Below are positions 22,770 through 33,935 of a stretch of DNA of 64,000 nt, one piece after another. The DNA is from Heterobilharzia americana (lineage: Eukaryota > Platyhelminthes > Trematoda > Strigeidida > Schistosomatidae), in assembly GCA_944470555.2 (NCBI GenBank), contig OX104127.1, forward strand, positions 113,736,741-113,800,740. The letters run 5' to 3'. The translations under genes were made by a program, and so were the position numbers. The notes below the pieces were generated by a model that saw only the letters and a list, made by a program, of their open reading frames with translations, ran no database searches and was not told the origin of the DNA. The first letter of the stretch is position 1; each line of letters opens with the position of its first letter.

Positions 22770-22885
22770 TTGGGTTTCTTCAGCTGGTTATAACTGCATC
22801 CTGTCTCAGGAAGTGATGGCCTGCTCACGGAGACTTAAACGCAGAACCTAGGCAATATCGAGGCGGCTGCCAACAAAGGTCTATC
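22770..22885 (-). mobile_element. SINE relic (Sm-alpha-like)
   Basis: TTCAGCTGGTTATAACTGCATCC, then AGGAAGTGATGGCCTGCTCACGG and a degenerate B-box region, parallel the left arm at 27105-27190. It is strongly decayed. Confidence 0.4.
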
Positions 22886-23030
22886 AGTTCGATCCTAACA
22901 AAATGGGAAATTACAAGTGTCAACAAATAAAACGTTTATTGTTAGACTTCTGTCGAATATAATGTTAAATCTTCAACACTGTTCCTTCTCGTATTAACTT
23001 TAATTTTTTCAAATACTTTTTTGAAAAAAG

Positions 23031-23179
23031 GTGTACAAGCTAATCTTCTTCAATCTGCATCTGATATAACTTCAAACATTGATCATTCACAGTTCAATGA
23101 AGCAAATGGTATAAATGAAACTTCCAGTCTTTGTCAAACGCCGCTAAAACCCAGCTGGAGACAACATGAATCAATTTGA
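23031..23179 (+). CDS. TBATA/SPATIAL-like protein, last exon (5 of 5 seen)
   Basis: The acceptor TTTTTTGAAAAAAG ends at 23030. It is entered in phase 1, so the junction codon is G|GT (Gly). The frame then runs 48 codons to a TGA at 23177-23179. The tail is polar (LLQSASDITSNIDHSQFNE) and ends KPSWRQHESI. No domain is visible. With the four previous exons the visible part of the protein is about 296 residues, a plausible size for the C-terminal two thirds of a TBATA-like protein. An AATAAA lies 13 bp after the stop. Confidence 0.62.
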
Positions 23180-23191
23180 GCACCTTACATC

Positions 23192-23197
23192 AATAAA
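23192..23197 (+). promoter_or_regulatory. polyadenylation signal AATAAA
   Basis: Hexamer 13 bp downstream of the TGA of the TBATA-like gene. A second AATAAA at 23630-23635 could give a longer 3' UTR. Confidence 0.45.
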
Positions 23198-23239
23198 TGA
23201 ATGAGTATTTGTGATAATATAACAAGTTAATTTGAATCC

Positions 23240-25830
23240 TCTTTAGATGTTGTATTGTGTCTGATTGATTTGCACGATCATCAGTTGTTTTCTCAATCAA
23301 ATATTCAGTTAAATTACTCTGCAGTTATTTACTCATTCTTATAAGTGAAGGTGTAAAGAGTATAAGTTACTCTTCCACTCGATCAGAACGTTTTTCTTTT
23401 AAAGTATAATTATTTATTTAGTGAAGGAAAGAGAAAATAGTTGATGGATGAAAAACTAAAATACGTATCCACTTTCCAAGTTTACTTCACTTTCTTGACA
23501 GGTGCATAAGCTACACTCAATGATGAACAGTAATGACATACTCAAATGTTCAAACAAAGTTGAGATCTGTTTGTTCGATATTTGTTATACAACTAGTCTA
23601 TTTTACAAGTTACTTCATTCATGTTTTACAATAAATAACTGTTGAGAAAGAATGGAAATATTTATGGAACTAAGTATAAAACACTTAGATTTATTCTGGT
23701 AGCTAGAGGAGTTTGTGAATATTGATTTGCATTTCTGAAGGTGTATTAGTTTATCGAATGTGGCAGATATGCCTTAATTTTCGAAACAAATGAACTCTGT
23801 GTGAGTGAACGGTTGAAATCTTTCTCGATTGTGATGTTAGGAGAATAAGACTAAACAAAATATATAGCTGACACATAAGTGAAGATAATAAATGCATTGT
23901 AAAGATAAATTTCATTTTATGGCAAATGGGATAAAAAAAAATGTTCAGGAAATCATCAACTACATGGGATCCATACTTTATCGTTTGTTCACGTTATCTC
24001 TACAAATCAATCGACGTGAAAATTATGATATACAGCGATATTTAAAAAATTACTGTTTTTTACCGAATAGAACATTTAGATACCTGATAACAGATTTTCT
24101 AATAAAAACTGTTACCATAAGAAAGAATGCAGTAACATCGAAATTAATATCTCTTCTAAATGTATCGCTTTTCTATCGAGTATACTCCAAGGATCACTGG
24201 AGATAATCTGTGTACCATATCCACCGCATACCTGACTCTCCATTCTAGAAATAAACACTTTTTTTGTCTGGTATTACTGATATGTAGTTATAAATTCACA
24301 TGCTACTATGGAACAATAAAAATGGGAAGGGGACTAAGATGATCAAGTGAACGTTTTCAGCAATACTATCCGACAAACTCAAGCAAGATGATTTGAAGAC
24401 CTAGTGATACCTTCACTCAATGTTATTCTAGCACTGTAGCACTATCTATTCTTACTCCAGAATAAAATTAAATAAATTGCACCAAAATACTAGGGTCCCC
24501 TTCCCACAAGTAAAAGAGTTGGCTGCAATACTAACGATGAAATTATTCTATAGCATATAAACATGTCTCTGTGCCTATCTAAAATCCTCGTAAATTCACT
24601 TCTATTTCGCTGCCTTCAGCTTGTCAAGCTATAACGTTCTTTCATTAAGATGAATCATTTCCAAGTTACTTCATACAACAGTTTTATAGAGATAAAAGTA
24701 CATTAGTGAGTACCAAAGCGAAATCAATGACAAAGATAATAGTAATGCTGATAGTTCAAAAACTTTTCCTCTTCACTGTACCACTGCGGATTTACAAACT
24801 GTTTTCCTTGAATGTTCTAGCCCTTTTTACGTATATGTGACTTTAGCTCTGAATTATCGATGTCACGAGTAATTACAGTAACTGTAGCTGCTGGGACTTG
24901 AAACTCCATTATATCATGTTCAGCTGATGTTTCTGAAGTCATCAAGCTGGACAATTAAAAGTTCACAGAAGATACTGACGCATAGCGAACGCTGAATGAA
25001 AACAGTAGTAAAATTGATATAGTTTCCCACTTCTAGAAATCAGTCTGTTACTGGCTATATATGAGATGATATTTATTAGTAGAAACTACATACAAATCAC
25101 TCATTATTATGTTAATAAGATTTGATGAGTAATTCATCTGTGTATTGTCGAGTATTCTTATAAAGTATTGAATGAAAGAATACAAATACGGCAGAAGACA
25201 TCAGAAAGAGGTTATTAACTATAGCTTATCGAATATCTTCGTAATTCTTTGTATGTTTTATTCAAGTTGACGACAAGTCAATCTCCCAGTCATTAAGATT
25301 TTTGTGGAGCGAACTCAAGTTTCGTTGACTTCCTGCCTTGCCATTGGAAATGCTTTCAAATATATCAAAAGTTTTTAGTAAGCCATTCATCAAATACTAT
25401 GCCAACTGATATAGCAATGCCACAATGCATTCACAATAAATTGTGAGTAATTGTGCCATCATTTTTGACCCAAAAAAGTCAACAGGAAATATCACCAAAT
25501 GACAGCGACAAGATCAAAAGTATTTATTTTACACTGCACAAAAAATTAACGGGTGAAAAAAGAAGCTATTTGGAGGGGGAAATAATACTATTTCCCACGT
25601 GAATGAATTAAAAATGGTACTATTCCCCTCAAAATTTCTTAACAGCCTATGCAACATAATACAAGACAACATTCAAACTGATGGCAAAAGTGTTGCCCAG
25701 AAAAACTCTACATTAAAGATTGAAAACTGAGATAAAATTACTTTAAGAACAGTACTGATTGATGAAATCATGATCAGAAACGAATTTAGTAGCGATAAAA
25801 ATCTGAATAATAAAATTTTGACAGTAACGT
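23240..25830. other. AT-rich intergenic stretch
   Basis: The only long frame is 23892-24206 (104 codons, plus). It is very AT-rich, contains a nine-A run and has no motif or neighbouring splice sites, so I do not call it a gene. No repeat or RNA was recognised. Confidence 0.35.
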
Positions 25831-25834
25831 TGCC

Positions 25835-26975
25835 TAGTTTACTAGTTCATTAGTTCAATATCCAGTCCTAACCCGGATAAAGAGGGAAGGTTTAGCATAA
25901 AGCTAGCAATCATACCCTCAAAAATCAATCCAATCGCTAAACAAACTTCAAAGTACACATGAAATACAAAAAATAAAAATAAACTTATTACTTGCTGGAA
26001 TAGGAGAGACAAAATGAAGCCAGTTGGTGAACACTGGAACTCTGTGAAAGTTATGTGGAAGGAAACCTGCATAATCGTTTTAGGAAGGAAGAATAAAGAA
26101 GACAGGACAATGAATGTATGTTGACGGACACGTGTGAGTTGATAGAGGAGGGAGAGGAAGATGGTGATGTTGATGGTGAAGCAGAAGATGAAGCAGTGCA
26201 GTGCAATTCAGGGATGAACAACGAAACATAAAGGAAATAGTCTCTTTCACTTACACCTACCCAGTCAAGGCAGCATCATTTCAACTACACGCGGCATAGA
26301 TGAGGATGTCAAAGCAGCCAGGATCGGAGAGATGACAAGACAGGCCTTTCCGCATTAATCTCAAACAATGAGTGTGGAGATCTACTGCACTACACTACAC
26401 TCAGCATAAAGCGCAAACAATATCTGGATTTTCAACACTAATGTCAGTCAAGTAAGCCAGTGCTTCCATGTGATGGTTGAGAGACTTGGTGGTGCGTCTC
26501 GGAAAGCGTTTCCAATAAACTACAGACATTCATTAACATCTGCCACCCCCACTCACTTGATACTGACACTGAAGATCAGATGGCCAGAATAATAAGAATA
26601 AGCAAGAAGGAACCCACTGTGGCTGGCTGGCTGGCTAGCTAGCTAGCTGGTTGGCAACGAACCAACCAAGAACTTATTGCCCAACAAATATGCAGAAGGG
26701 GAATATGGAGGTGTATTGGATTGGGCATACACTGAGAAGACTATTCGGGAACATCATGCGACAGGCCAGGTCAGGCCGTCGAGTGGGAGCAAAATGGGAA
26801 ACGGCAAGTTGGGCGTCCGAGGGTGACATAGAGGAGATAGTGTGGTGAAGAAATGGAGGTTTGTAGTTTTCGGTGGAGCCAGGTTGATAAGACTGCAGAG
26901 AAGAGAGTGGAATGCAGACGTGCTTCTGAATCCCTATATTCCTTTAAGAACCCAAGGGACAAATAATAATGATAA
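25835..26975 (+). mobile_element. RTE retrotransposon with internal deletions (non-autonomous form)
   Basis: The 5' end (25835-26030) aligns with the complete 5' ends of the RTE copies at 33952 (minus) and 61797 (plus), including the AAAGAGGGAAGGTT and ACAAACTTCAAAG blocks and the start region of the protein. At about 26030 the sequence jumps into the region just before the reverse transcriptase (CACTGGAACTCTGTGAAAG). At about 26226 it jumps again, past the whole RT, to the C-terminal part, and it then runs to the usual 3' tail at 26975. So endonuclease and RT are both removed while both ends remain. Confidence 0.8.
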
Positions 26976-27069
26976 TAGGTCATGTCAGTATATAGCATTA
27001 TTTCATATAACCTTGGAAGTTCCCTATTAATTGATTAGCATACCTTGTTTATTGATCTCGGTGACAGGA

Positions 27070-27120
27070 ATGGAATTTCAGGTGCACGTTTCGTCTTATT
27101 TGGGACTCATCAGCTAGGTA
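27070..27120 (-). ncRNA. hammerhead ribozyme, cleavage triplet altered
   Basis: The minus strand carries CTGATGA (27113-27107), stem II GTCCC-AAATA-AGAC and GAAA (27092-27089), so the core is intact. The expected GUC before the cleavage position reads CAC. I infer that it is inactive or nearly so. Confidence 0.65.
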
Positions 27121-27335
27121 TAACTACACTCCAGTGAGTGATGGTATCCCCACTGAAACTCTAACCCTGTCCTCATCACTTCAAACTCCAGAGCGTTATC
27201 ATAATAACTACTGATACTCGTTGCATAAGACGTGGCTATCGTGCCCCAGTTGCTTAGTGGAGGACGCTTTGGCGTTTGAAGCGATGTGTACGAAGTTCAA
27301 GTCTCAGTGGGAACACTACCACTCTCCGGGGCGTA

Positions 27336-27390
27336 GTTACATCCAGCTGATGTGTCTTAAATAGGATAAAACACGTGGCCTGGTTTGAAT
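27336..27390 (+). ncRNA. hammerhead ribozyme relic
   Basis: CCAG-CTGATGT-GTCTTAAATAGGAT-AAAA followed by CACGTGGCCTGG. The last core A of CTGATGA is T, and GAAA has become TAAAA-like, so this is an inactive remnant of the right arm. Confidence 0.5.
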
Positions 27391-27440
27391 CTCTCTGTGA
27401 GCAAGATTTTCTTCCAGGTAGCAAATTCACCTCACTGATG

Positions 27441-28025
27441 AATGCTGGTAAACGTAACATTTTATGTTAGTAGATAAGATAATTGCAGTGACCTAATTCC
27501 TAAACAGTTCACCTCTAGTGAACTTCACCAACAAACTATGGTGACTGATTAACAAACAATCTACCGAAACGTAGAAGACTGATAAGTGAACTACAAGCTA
27601 CCGACCAGTTATAAAACTAGTATGATAGACAAAAGCTGGTGTGGTAGAAATAATGCGAAGGTGGATAACTTACATTTGTTCTGTAATAATATGATTAAAG
27701 TGGCAGACCAGTAGGCAACTTAACTGATAACATGGAAATGTTATTATTCACCTAGTTTCAGCATAGTTCCTTACTAGCTGGGTGATGAAATATTGCATTC
27801 AGAAATATACTGACAAATTAGCACTAAGATGCAAACATAAAACTGTCATATATGTCCAGACAGAAATCAATGAGAAGATATAGGGTATCTTGTGTATCAT
27901 GAAGTGTTGTTGTGAACTGTGATTTTTCAGTATAACTTCGGAAATCTTGATATAGAAGAAAGTCACAAAGCGAACGCAATTTAATTAGTGCATATGGATA
28001 CCGAATGAACTAAACTCAGATAAAT
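27441..28025. other. intergenic stretch, nothing recognised
   Basis: AT-rich with no coding or repeat signal that I can support. Confidence 0.35.
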
Positions 28026-28250
28026 TTGACAGTATTCAAAATATTCCATATATAACTGACGCCCTACTCAACGTACTTAACTAAAAGTAATGGTTGTATG
28101 ATTGGAAGAATCTTAACTTGGTGTATATAGGCAAATTATGAAATGTTAGTCAAACAGATGTGAACCCCATACAGAACAAACCTATGCAACTTCATGAAGC
28201 ACTGAGTGAACTGATATTCAATAAAACAAGACCTTAATTACAGAAGTTTG
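28026..28250. repeat. left direct repeat of the 28-30 kb unit
   Basis: Partner of 30058-30285. The two are clearly related but diverged, so the event is old. Confidence 0.5.
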
Positions 28251-30057
28251 TTATTATTATTACATCATATTATTAATATTATTTTTGGTGAACAATTAAC
28301 ATTATTTCACATATTCTGTATAATTGAATTGTCTCAAAATTATTAAAGGAGACTGGTAAAAATTACTTAACCTATTGCGGTCAAGTCAATTTACAATCAG
28401 AACGGTTCAGATTACCTTCCATATCGGACGATCTGATCACTCTAAATCTTTGACATTTGGTCTACAGTAGTCGTCTACCGATGCTGCTGTTCGCACAGGA
28501 TGTAAGACCAGACTACATGCATGGCTGGCTTCCCAGAAAAGAAAGGAATTAGTGGTTGAAGACTCTATCCAGGTAACTGTGGCGAAAAATCGGCCAGGTT
28601 GTCGTGGATTTATTCTTCACCTATGTGACGTATTCTAAAGCTTGAATGCTATGACTAAGCACGATTTTTAAATTCCATCTCCCTCATTATTACGTTTGTC
28701 TGTCCACTTTAATTGATATTAGTCCTTTTCTATCGACTTGTTCTTAGTATACATGCCACTATGAAGTATGGTGTCCCAACGGCTACTTGAATCGATGCAT
28801 TCGTGTATGAGATTTTACGTTGATTTTTTCGGTATGGATATATGTCTATCTTTCTGAAAATTCCGTTTCTTCTTAAGGACAAACAGTGGAGGTCCAGCTA
28901 AATGATGAATCATACCATAATAGAAACACAAAATGATTAGTTAGTTATTAGATATAACTGTATGAGTTAGCCAATCAGTTTCTCCTTCAAAATATCATAG
29001 GTTTTTATAGACATGAGGCACGTCACCTACGTTGGTTGACCTAATGGCGTTACTTGTAAATGCATTCTAAGAGTAAGGGTAGGAGGCTGATACGGAATGA
29101 CAGTTTACTCAATAATTTGTTGACCAGTTGTGCAGCAGAGTCAGATTACTTTTTGGAATAGACATTTGGCAACTGCTTTTTCTAACCTGCTTGCTTTCAA
29201 ATCATCTTGCAAGTAGCACACAACCCTGTGCCAGTGGTTGACTAGGAAGTAAATGAAACAACATAAAGGAAAACATCATTGACTAAATATCAACTCCATT
29301 CCATACTGATTATCTCTCATGCTTTATTCCTGGACAAAGTAATAAGAAAAACTATCCACATATGAATGAATAATATATCAACTGGCGGAACGTTGACGTT
29401 CACTAATGACTTTTAGGACTGACTATTTATCATATTTTGTAATTTGAGTTAGAAAATGTGCAGTTGATCATTAGACTACTTATTAAAGTAGCATAAACAA
29501 ACTAAAACATTATTTTGTCACATATTTTCGACTTAACACAAACTAGTTATCAGATGACAACTAACGTAACCGTCAAGTCTTAAAAACTGACCACTGACTG
29601 AAGTCTGTTGTTAAAGGTTACTGTCGGTCAATCTTCCAAGACTTCCTAGTATAAAAGGACAATCATCCACCCTGATTGCTATGTTACACGATCTGTGAAT
29701 ACCAAAATTTAGAAACGAGAGAACTTGCTAACAACTGTGTATGACCTAAGTTGAGAATTACTGATTTCTCACGCAATAGTGATAGTTACGGGTTGCTTAC
29801 AAGGAATAGCTGCCTTCCAGATGCAGCACAGCTACACTGTTATAATGATTAAACCACCAAAAGGAAGACAGACATTTATTGCTGTTAATCTGATGCATTC
29901 CTCTAAGACAAAAATACTGTAGGGATGTATATACTGGCAAGCAAAGCTTATCCCTACTTTTCAGATAACCTCATGGCTTTTCATAATTGCTGATAACTTA
30001 TTCCTACAAATTTAGTAAAAAAGCTTTAGCAGCACACAGTCCCTAGAAGAGAAATTC

Positions 30058-30285
30058 GGCAGTACTGAAAACACTTCAGATATGACTGATGCCCTACCGA
30101 ACTCAACGCATTCGACTAACAGTAATGACTATTTAGCTGGATGAGTTCGAATTTGATATGGTGTATGTAAGTAGGTTGTAGAACGTTTGTCAAGCAAATA
30201 AGGACGCCTACAGAACAAGACTATGCAGCCATATGAAGTACTGATGGAATGGGAAACAGACAAAACAAGACCTTAAATAAGCGTT
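30058..30285. repeat. right direct repeat of the 28-30 kb unit
   Basis: Partner of 28026-28250, same orientation. Confidence 0.5.
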
Positions 30286-30419
30286 GTATCGGTGACAACC
30301 TATTAGTTTATCTATGTGGATTCTAGCGGTATTTTACTATCTTATAGATTTTCTACGATAATGATGGTTTAAATAGGACAAGAAGAAAGACTATCTGTGC
30401 TGCCAAACTCAGACTAGCT

Positions 30420-30530
30420 TTCTCTACTTCCCTGGCGCTTGGATTATGCATAACGAATAAGCTGGCTCCCTTGACCACCTCTACATCTGTTTGTCAGTTC
30501 ACCTGCTCCTATGGAGTAAGCCACGCTGGT
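30420..30530 (-). repeat. dispersed repeat segment
   Basis: On the minus strand, TTACTCCATAGGAGCAGGTG then AACTGACAAACAGATG resembles ATACTCCACTCAACAGGAGC then AAGTAAACTGATACATACACA on the minus strand at 43505-43560. So both belong to one repeat family that I cannot name. It directly adjoins the 3' tail of the RTE copy to the right. Confidence 0.4.
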
Positions 30531-30531
30531 G

Positions 30532-30561
30532 TTATTATTATTATTATTATTATCATTATTA

Positions 30562-30600
<39 letters not shown>
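30532..30600. repeat. (TTA)n tract, RTE 3' tail
   Basis: Trinucleotide repeat with two CATTAT interruptions. It sits exactly at the 3' end of the minus-strand RTE, so it is an expanded retrotransposon tail. Confidence 0.9.
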
Positions 30601-30601
<1 letters not shown>

Positions 30602-31151
30602 TTGTCCCTTGAAATCCTAGTGGAACACAGGGCTTCAGTAGCACACGTCCATTTCACTCTCTTCTCTGCAATCTTTCGAACCTGGCTCCACGACTGCCCA
30701 CCAGCTCTAATTTCTTCTCACACGACCTCTTCATGTTACCCTCGGACGCTCAACTCGCCGTTTCCCATTTGGGTTTCTCTTGACGGCCTGGTCTGGCATG
30801 CGATGTCCCCGAATGGTCTTCTAAGTGCATGCCCAATCCAATCCATCTCCACTTCTTTTTTTGCATATTTGTTGGGCAATAAGTTCTTGGTTGGTTCGTT
30901 GCCAGCCAGCTAGCTAGCTAGCCAGCCAGACACAGTGAGTTCCTCCTTGCTTATTCTTATTATTCTGGCCATCTGATATTCAGTGTCAGTAACAAGCGTA
31001 GGCAGTTGTTGATGAATGTCTATAGTTTGTTGGAAATCCCTTTCGTAATGCGCCAAGTCTCTGAACCATAGAGGATCACTGACTTGACTGGGTTGGTGTT
31101 GAAAATCCGGATCTTGTTCCACATGCTGAGTGCAGAAGATCTCCACACTTT

Positions 31152-32416
31152 TCAGGTTAATGAACGCCTGTCTTGCTTTTCTAATCCTGGCTTCGACGTC
31201 TTCGTCTGTGCCACCTGTAGTTGAAACGATGCTGCCTTGCCTGGGTTGGTGTAGGTGAAAGAGACAACCTCCTTTAAGTTTCTCCTGTTCATGGTGATTG
31301 GAGCTTTTTGGTGGTGGTGGTGGTGGTGACGCTGTTTGGGTATCTCCATCACCTCCGCCTTCTCCATATTCACTTGAAGTCCCATCTTCCTTCTCTGCCC
31401 TACCTCTTCTGTCAGCTTGTTAGTTTTTGCCTGTAGATCTTCAAGTTTGTGTGACACCAGGCACAAGTCATCGGCGAAATCCAAGTCTTCTAGGCTCTTT
31501 TCCGCAGTCCAGCCAGTGTATCCCCCTCTTCTCATAGCTCCCCACTGTTTGTTGCATGATCCAGTCGACCACAATCAAGAATATCATGGGGGATAGTAGG
31601 CAACCTTGTTTCACTCCTGTCTTCACTTCAAAAGCATCACTGAGCTTCCCATTGTGAATTACTTGGCATGTGGCATCTTCATATAGTTGTTGAATGAGGC
31701 TGATAAAGGTTTGCGGTACTCCGTAGTATTGAAGCACTTTACAAATTACCTCTCGGTCAACACTGTCAAAGGCCTTCTCAAAGTCGATGAAGTTGAGGTG
31801 AGGTACAGAGTTGACTGTCATTTTAAAATCTGTCCCATGATGATGCGTAGTGCAGAGTTGCAATTTGGTCGGCACATGATTTATACTTCCTGAATCCAGC
31901 CAGCCGGCCTGTTCTGGTCGTAGTTTTGAATCCAGTGCATCCTTTAGCCTCTCCAGGATGATGCGGCTTAATATTTTGCTTGCATTGGGTGGACAGGAGA
32001 GTGATTCCGTGCCAGTTCTTGCAAACACTGAGGTCTCCCTTCCTCAAGAGTTTGACAAGGTAACCCTTCTTCCAATCATTGGCCAGCTACCTTCTCTTCC
32101 TTCCACACCTTCTGCAATAATGGTGTGGTGTGAGCATGTCCGCTGTTGTCTCTGCATCTGTTCTCAGTGCTTCTGGCGGTATTCCATCTGGTCCTGCTGC
32201 TTTCCCTCATTTCAGTAGCTTTATGGCTTTCAGGACTTCCATTTTTGTTGGAGGATTTATGTTCACTTGTAGTTCAGTGGCTGCATGTAGTATTTCTGGA
32301 CGAAGTGCAGGTGGTGGTCGATTCAAGAGCTTCTTGAAGTGGTCAGACAAAAATCGTTTCCTTTGTTTCTCTTCTTTGGTAACCAAATTTCCTTCATCAT
32401 CTTTTATTGGTTTCAT
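31152..32416 (-). pseudogene. RTE reverse transcriptase region, frameshifted
   Basis: The frame at 32416-32207 carries the segment before the RT (KRFLSDHFKKLLNRPPP, then ELQVNINPPTKMEVL). A later frame (32028-31468) contains RT block 1 (LRPEQAGW), the catalytic block FIDFEKAFDSVDREV and GVKQGCLLSPMIF. After another shift the frame at 31574-31152 has the FADD catalytic motif (31478-31467) and VNMEKAEVM. A CAC repeat then encodes a run of histidines (about 31300-31330). All catalytic aspartates are still visible, but at least two frameshifts separate them. Confidence 0.85.
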
Positions 32417-32795
32417 CTGTGCTGCGTTGATCTCTTCCCAGATATTAACCTCTTTATTTGATACAATGTTGTCAGGTCTCTCCTACCAGCCGGCAGCCTG
32501 TTCTGCTTCACTTGCCAGTGTGTCGTAGAAGTGTCTTTTGTCTTTGCGTGCACTCTTCTTCACTTCTTTGTCCAGTGTAGTGTTTTATACATTGTACTCA
32601 GTTCCGCTTCTCCTTGAGCATCCTTGCACTGGTTCATCTTCTGCCTCACCATCCTCCTCTCCCTGCTCTATCAGTTTCCATGTGTCCATTGAGATCCATT
32701 CCTTGTCTTCTTTATTCTTCCTTCCTTATACGGTTGTGCAGGTTTCTTTCCACATAGCTTTCAAAGACTTCCAGTGTTCTTCCACACAGGTTTCT

Positions 32796-33763
32796 TCAGG
32801 GATGTTGCTCGATGTCTCCCATTTTGTCTTGATGGCTGGCTGTCGTGAAGATCTCCTTTGTAGTTTCATCCTTCAGTTTCCGAGTGTTGTACTTGGGTTG
32901 AGGTCTATCACCAGCTTCCTTGAAGGCTTTTAACTTGATTTGGAAGGTTCCTTGCACTAGGTAGTGGTCTGAACCTACATCTGCTCCTCTTCTTGACCTT
33001 GTGTTAAGTAGACTGCGTCTCCATTTTCTTGAGATTGAGATAAAGTCGATTTGATTTTTAGTGTGTCCATCTGGTGAAATCCATGTCGCTTTGTGGATAT
33101 CTTTGTGCCTGAACACACTGCCTCCAATCACCAGATCGTTGAATGCGCAGAATTCTGCAAACAATTCTCCATTCTCATTCATTTCACCTAGCGCCTCTCG
33201 ACCCATGGTTAGTTCTCTTCCCGTGTTGTCCCCTCCCAGTTTGGCATTCATGTCGCCCATCAGAATTTTGATATCACCAACTGACGTCTTGTCCAGTGTT
33301 GATTGAAGTTGTCTGTAGAAATCCTCCTTTTTCTCTTCATCTGCATTATTTGTAGGTGCATAACATTGTATGATTGTGACCTTTCTTCCTTTTGAGTTGA
33401 ATCTTGCTGTCATGATCCTGGAGGAGATTGGTTCCCACTGCATGAGAGCCTTCGATGCTCTTGAGGACATCATGATAGCCACTCCCTCAGTGTGCTCGTG
33501 GTTGTCGTCTGGGTGACAATATCGGAGTAGATTATTGACTCGTCTCCAGTTGACAGTTTGGAGAGTCCACTCCCATTCCATCTGCTTTCGCAAATCCCAA
33601 GCACTTCGATGTTATACCTTCTCATCTCCTTTGCAATCTGGGCTGCCTTACTGGGTTCAAACATCGTGCGGACATTCCATGTCCCCACGTTTACTTTCGC
33701 TTTCATCGAGAGAAGACACATCGGCCAACTGGCTTCCCGAAGGCTTTCACCAACTGGCGTCAT
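32796..33763 (-). pseudogene. RTE APE-type endonuclease region, one frameshift
   Basis: The N-terminal frame (33763-33470) has VNVGTWNVRTM and LGICESRWNGSGLS, the Asn and Glu motifs of APE-like endonucleases. A shift near 33480 moves the coding to 33593-32796, which has IIQCYAPTNN, ILMGDMNAKLGGDNTG and GADVGSDHYLV, the Asp/Asn and terminal Asp-His motifs. The endonuclease nicks target DNA for target-primed reverse transcription. Every active-site motif is present; only the shift disables it. Confidence 0.85.
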
Positions 33764-33935
33764 TTCGCCTCTCCGATTCCAGCGGGGAATAAGTTTGTTT
33801 TCATTTTTTATATTTTGTTTGTGCTTTGAAGTTTGTTTAGCGGTTAGATTTGTTTTACGGGGTAGGGTTGCTAGCCGTATGCCGAACCTTCCCTCTTAAC
33901 CCGTGCTTCAGACAGGCTAGTAACTAGTGAACTAG

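Larger units (their letters stand above)
20363..23030 (+). other. intron of the TBATA-like gene (about 2.7 kb)
   Basis: Bounded by GTGAGT and TTGAAAAAAG. It holds two decayed SINE copies (below) and otherwise featureless AT-rich sequence. Confidence 0.5.
27060..27440. mobile_element. divergent pair of hammerhead SINEs (more diverged)
   Basis: The left arm (27060-27230, minus) and right arm (27235-27440, plus) are two copies of a hammerhead SINE with tRNA-like heads facing each other. The right arm shows an A-box-like TTGCTTAGTGGAGG and a B-box-like AGTTCAAGTCTC. Arms differ much more than those at 19741-20141. The family differs in sequence from that pair and is closer to the Sm-alpha form with the CCCAAATA loop. 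Confidence 0.7.
28026..30285. mobile_element. decayed unit with direct terminal repeats (LTR-like)
   Basis: Two direct repeats of about 225 bp (28026-28250 and 30058-30285) share a series of blocks: ATAACTGA(C/T)GCCCTAC, CTCAACG, GTAATG, TTGGTGTAT or ATGGTGTAT, GTCAA(A/G)CA, TACAGAACAA, CTATGCA, AAAACAAGACCTTAA. They bracket 1.8 kb. Inside, near 28460-28630, the plus strand is open for about 53 codons (TGCKTRLHAWLASQKRKE region); no enzyme motif was recognised. It could be a dead LTR or PLE-type element, or two separate solo repeats. Confidence 0.45.

Noticed and set aside
23892..24206. 104-codon plus-strand frame
   Set aside because: Very AT-rich codons, a nine-A run inside, no motif, no splice sites or promoter nearby; such lengths arise by chance in AT-rich DNA.
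32538..33899. Several plus-strand frames of 81-131 codons
   Set aside because: Antisense shadows of the minus-strand RTE; the same shadows appear on the minus strand at 61825-63608 over the plus-strand copy.
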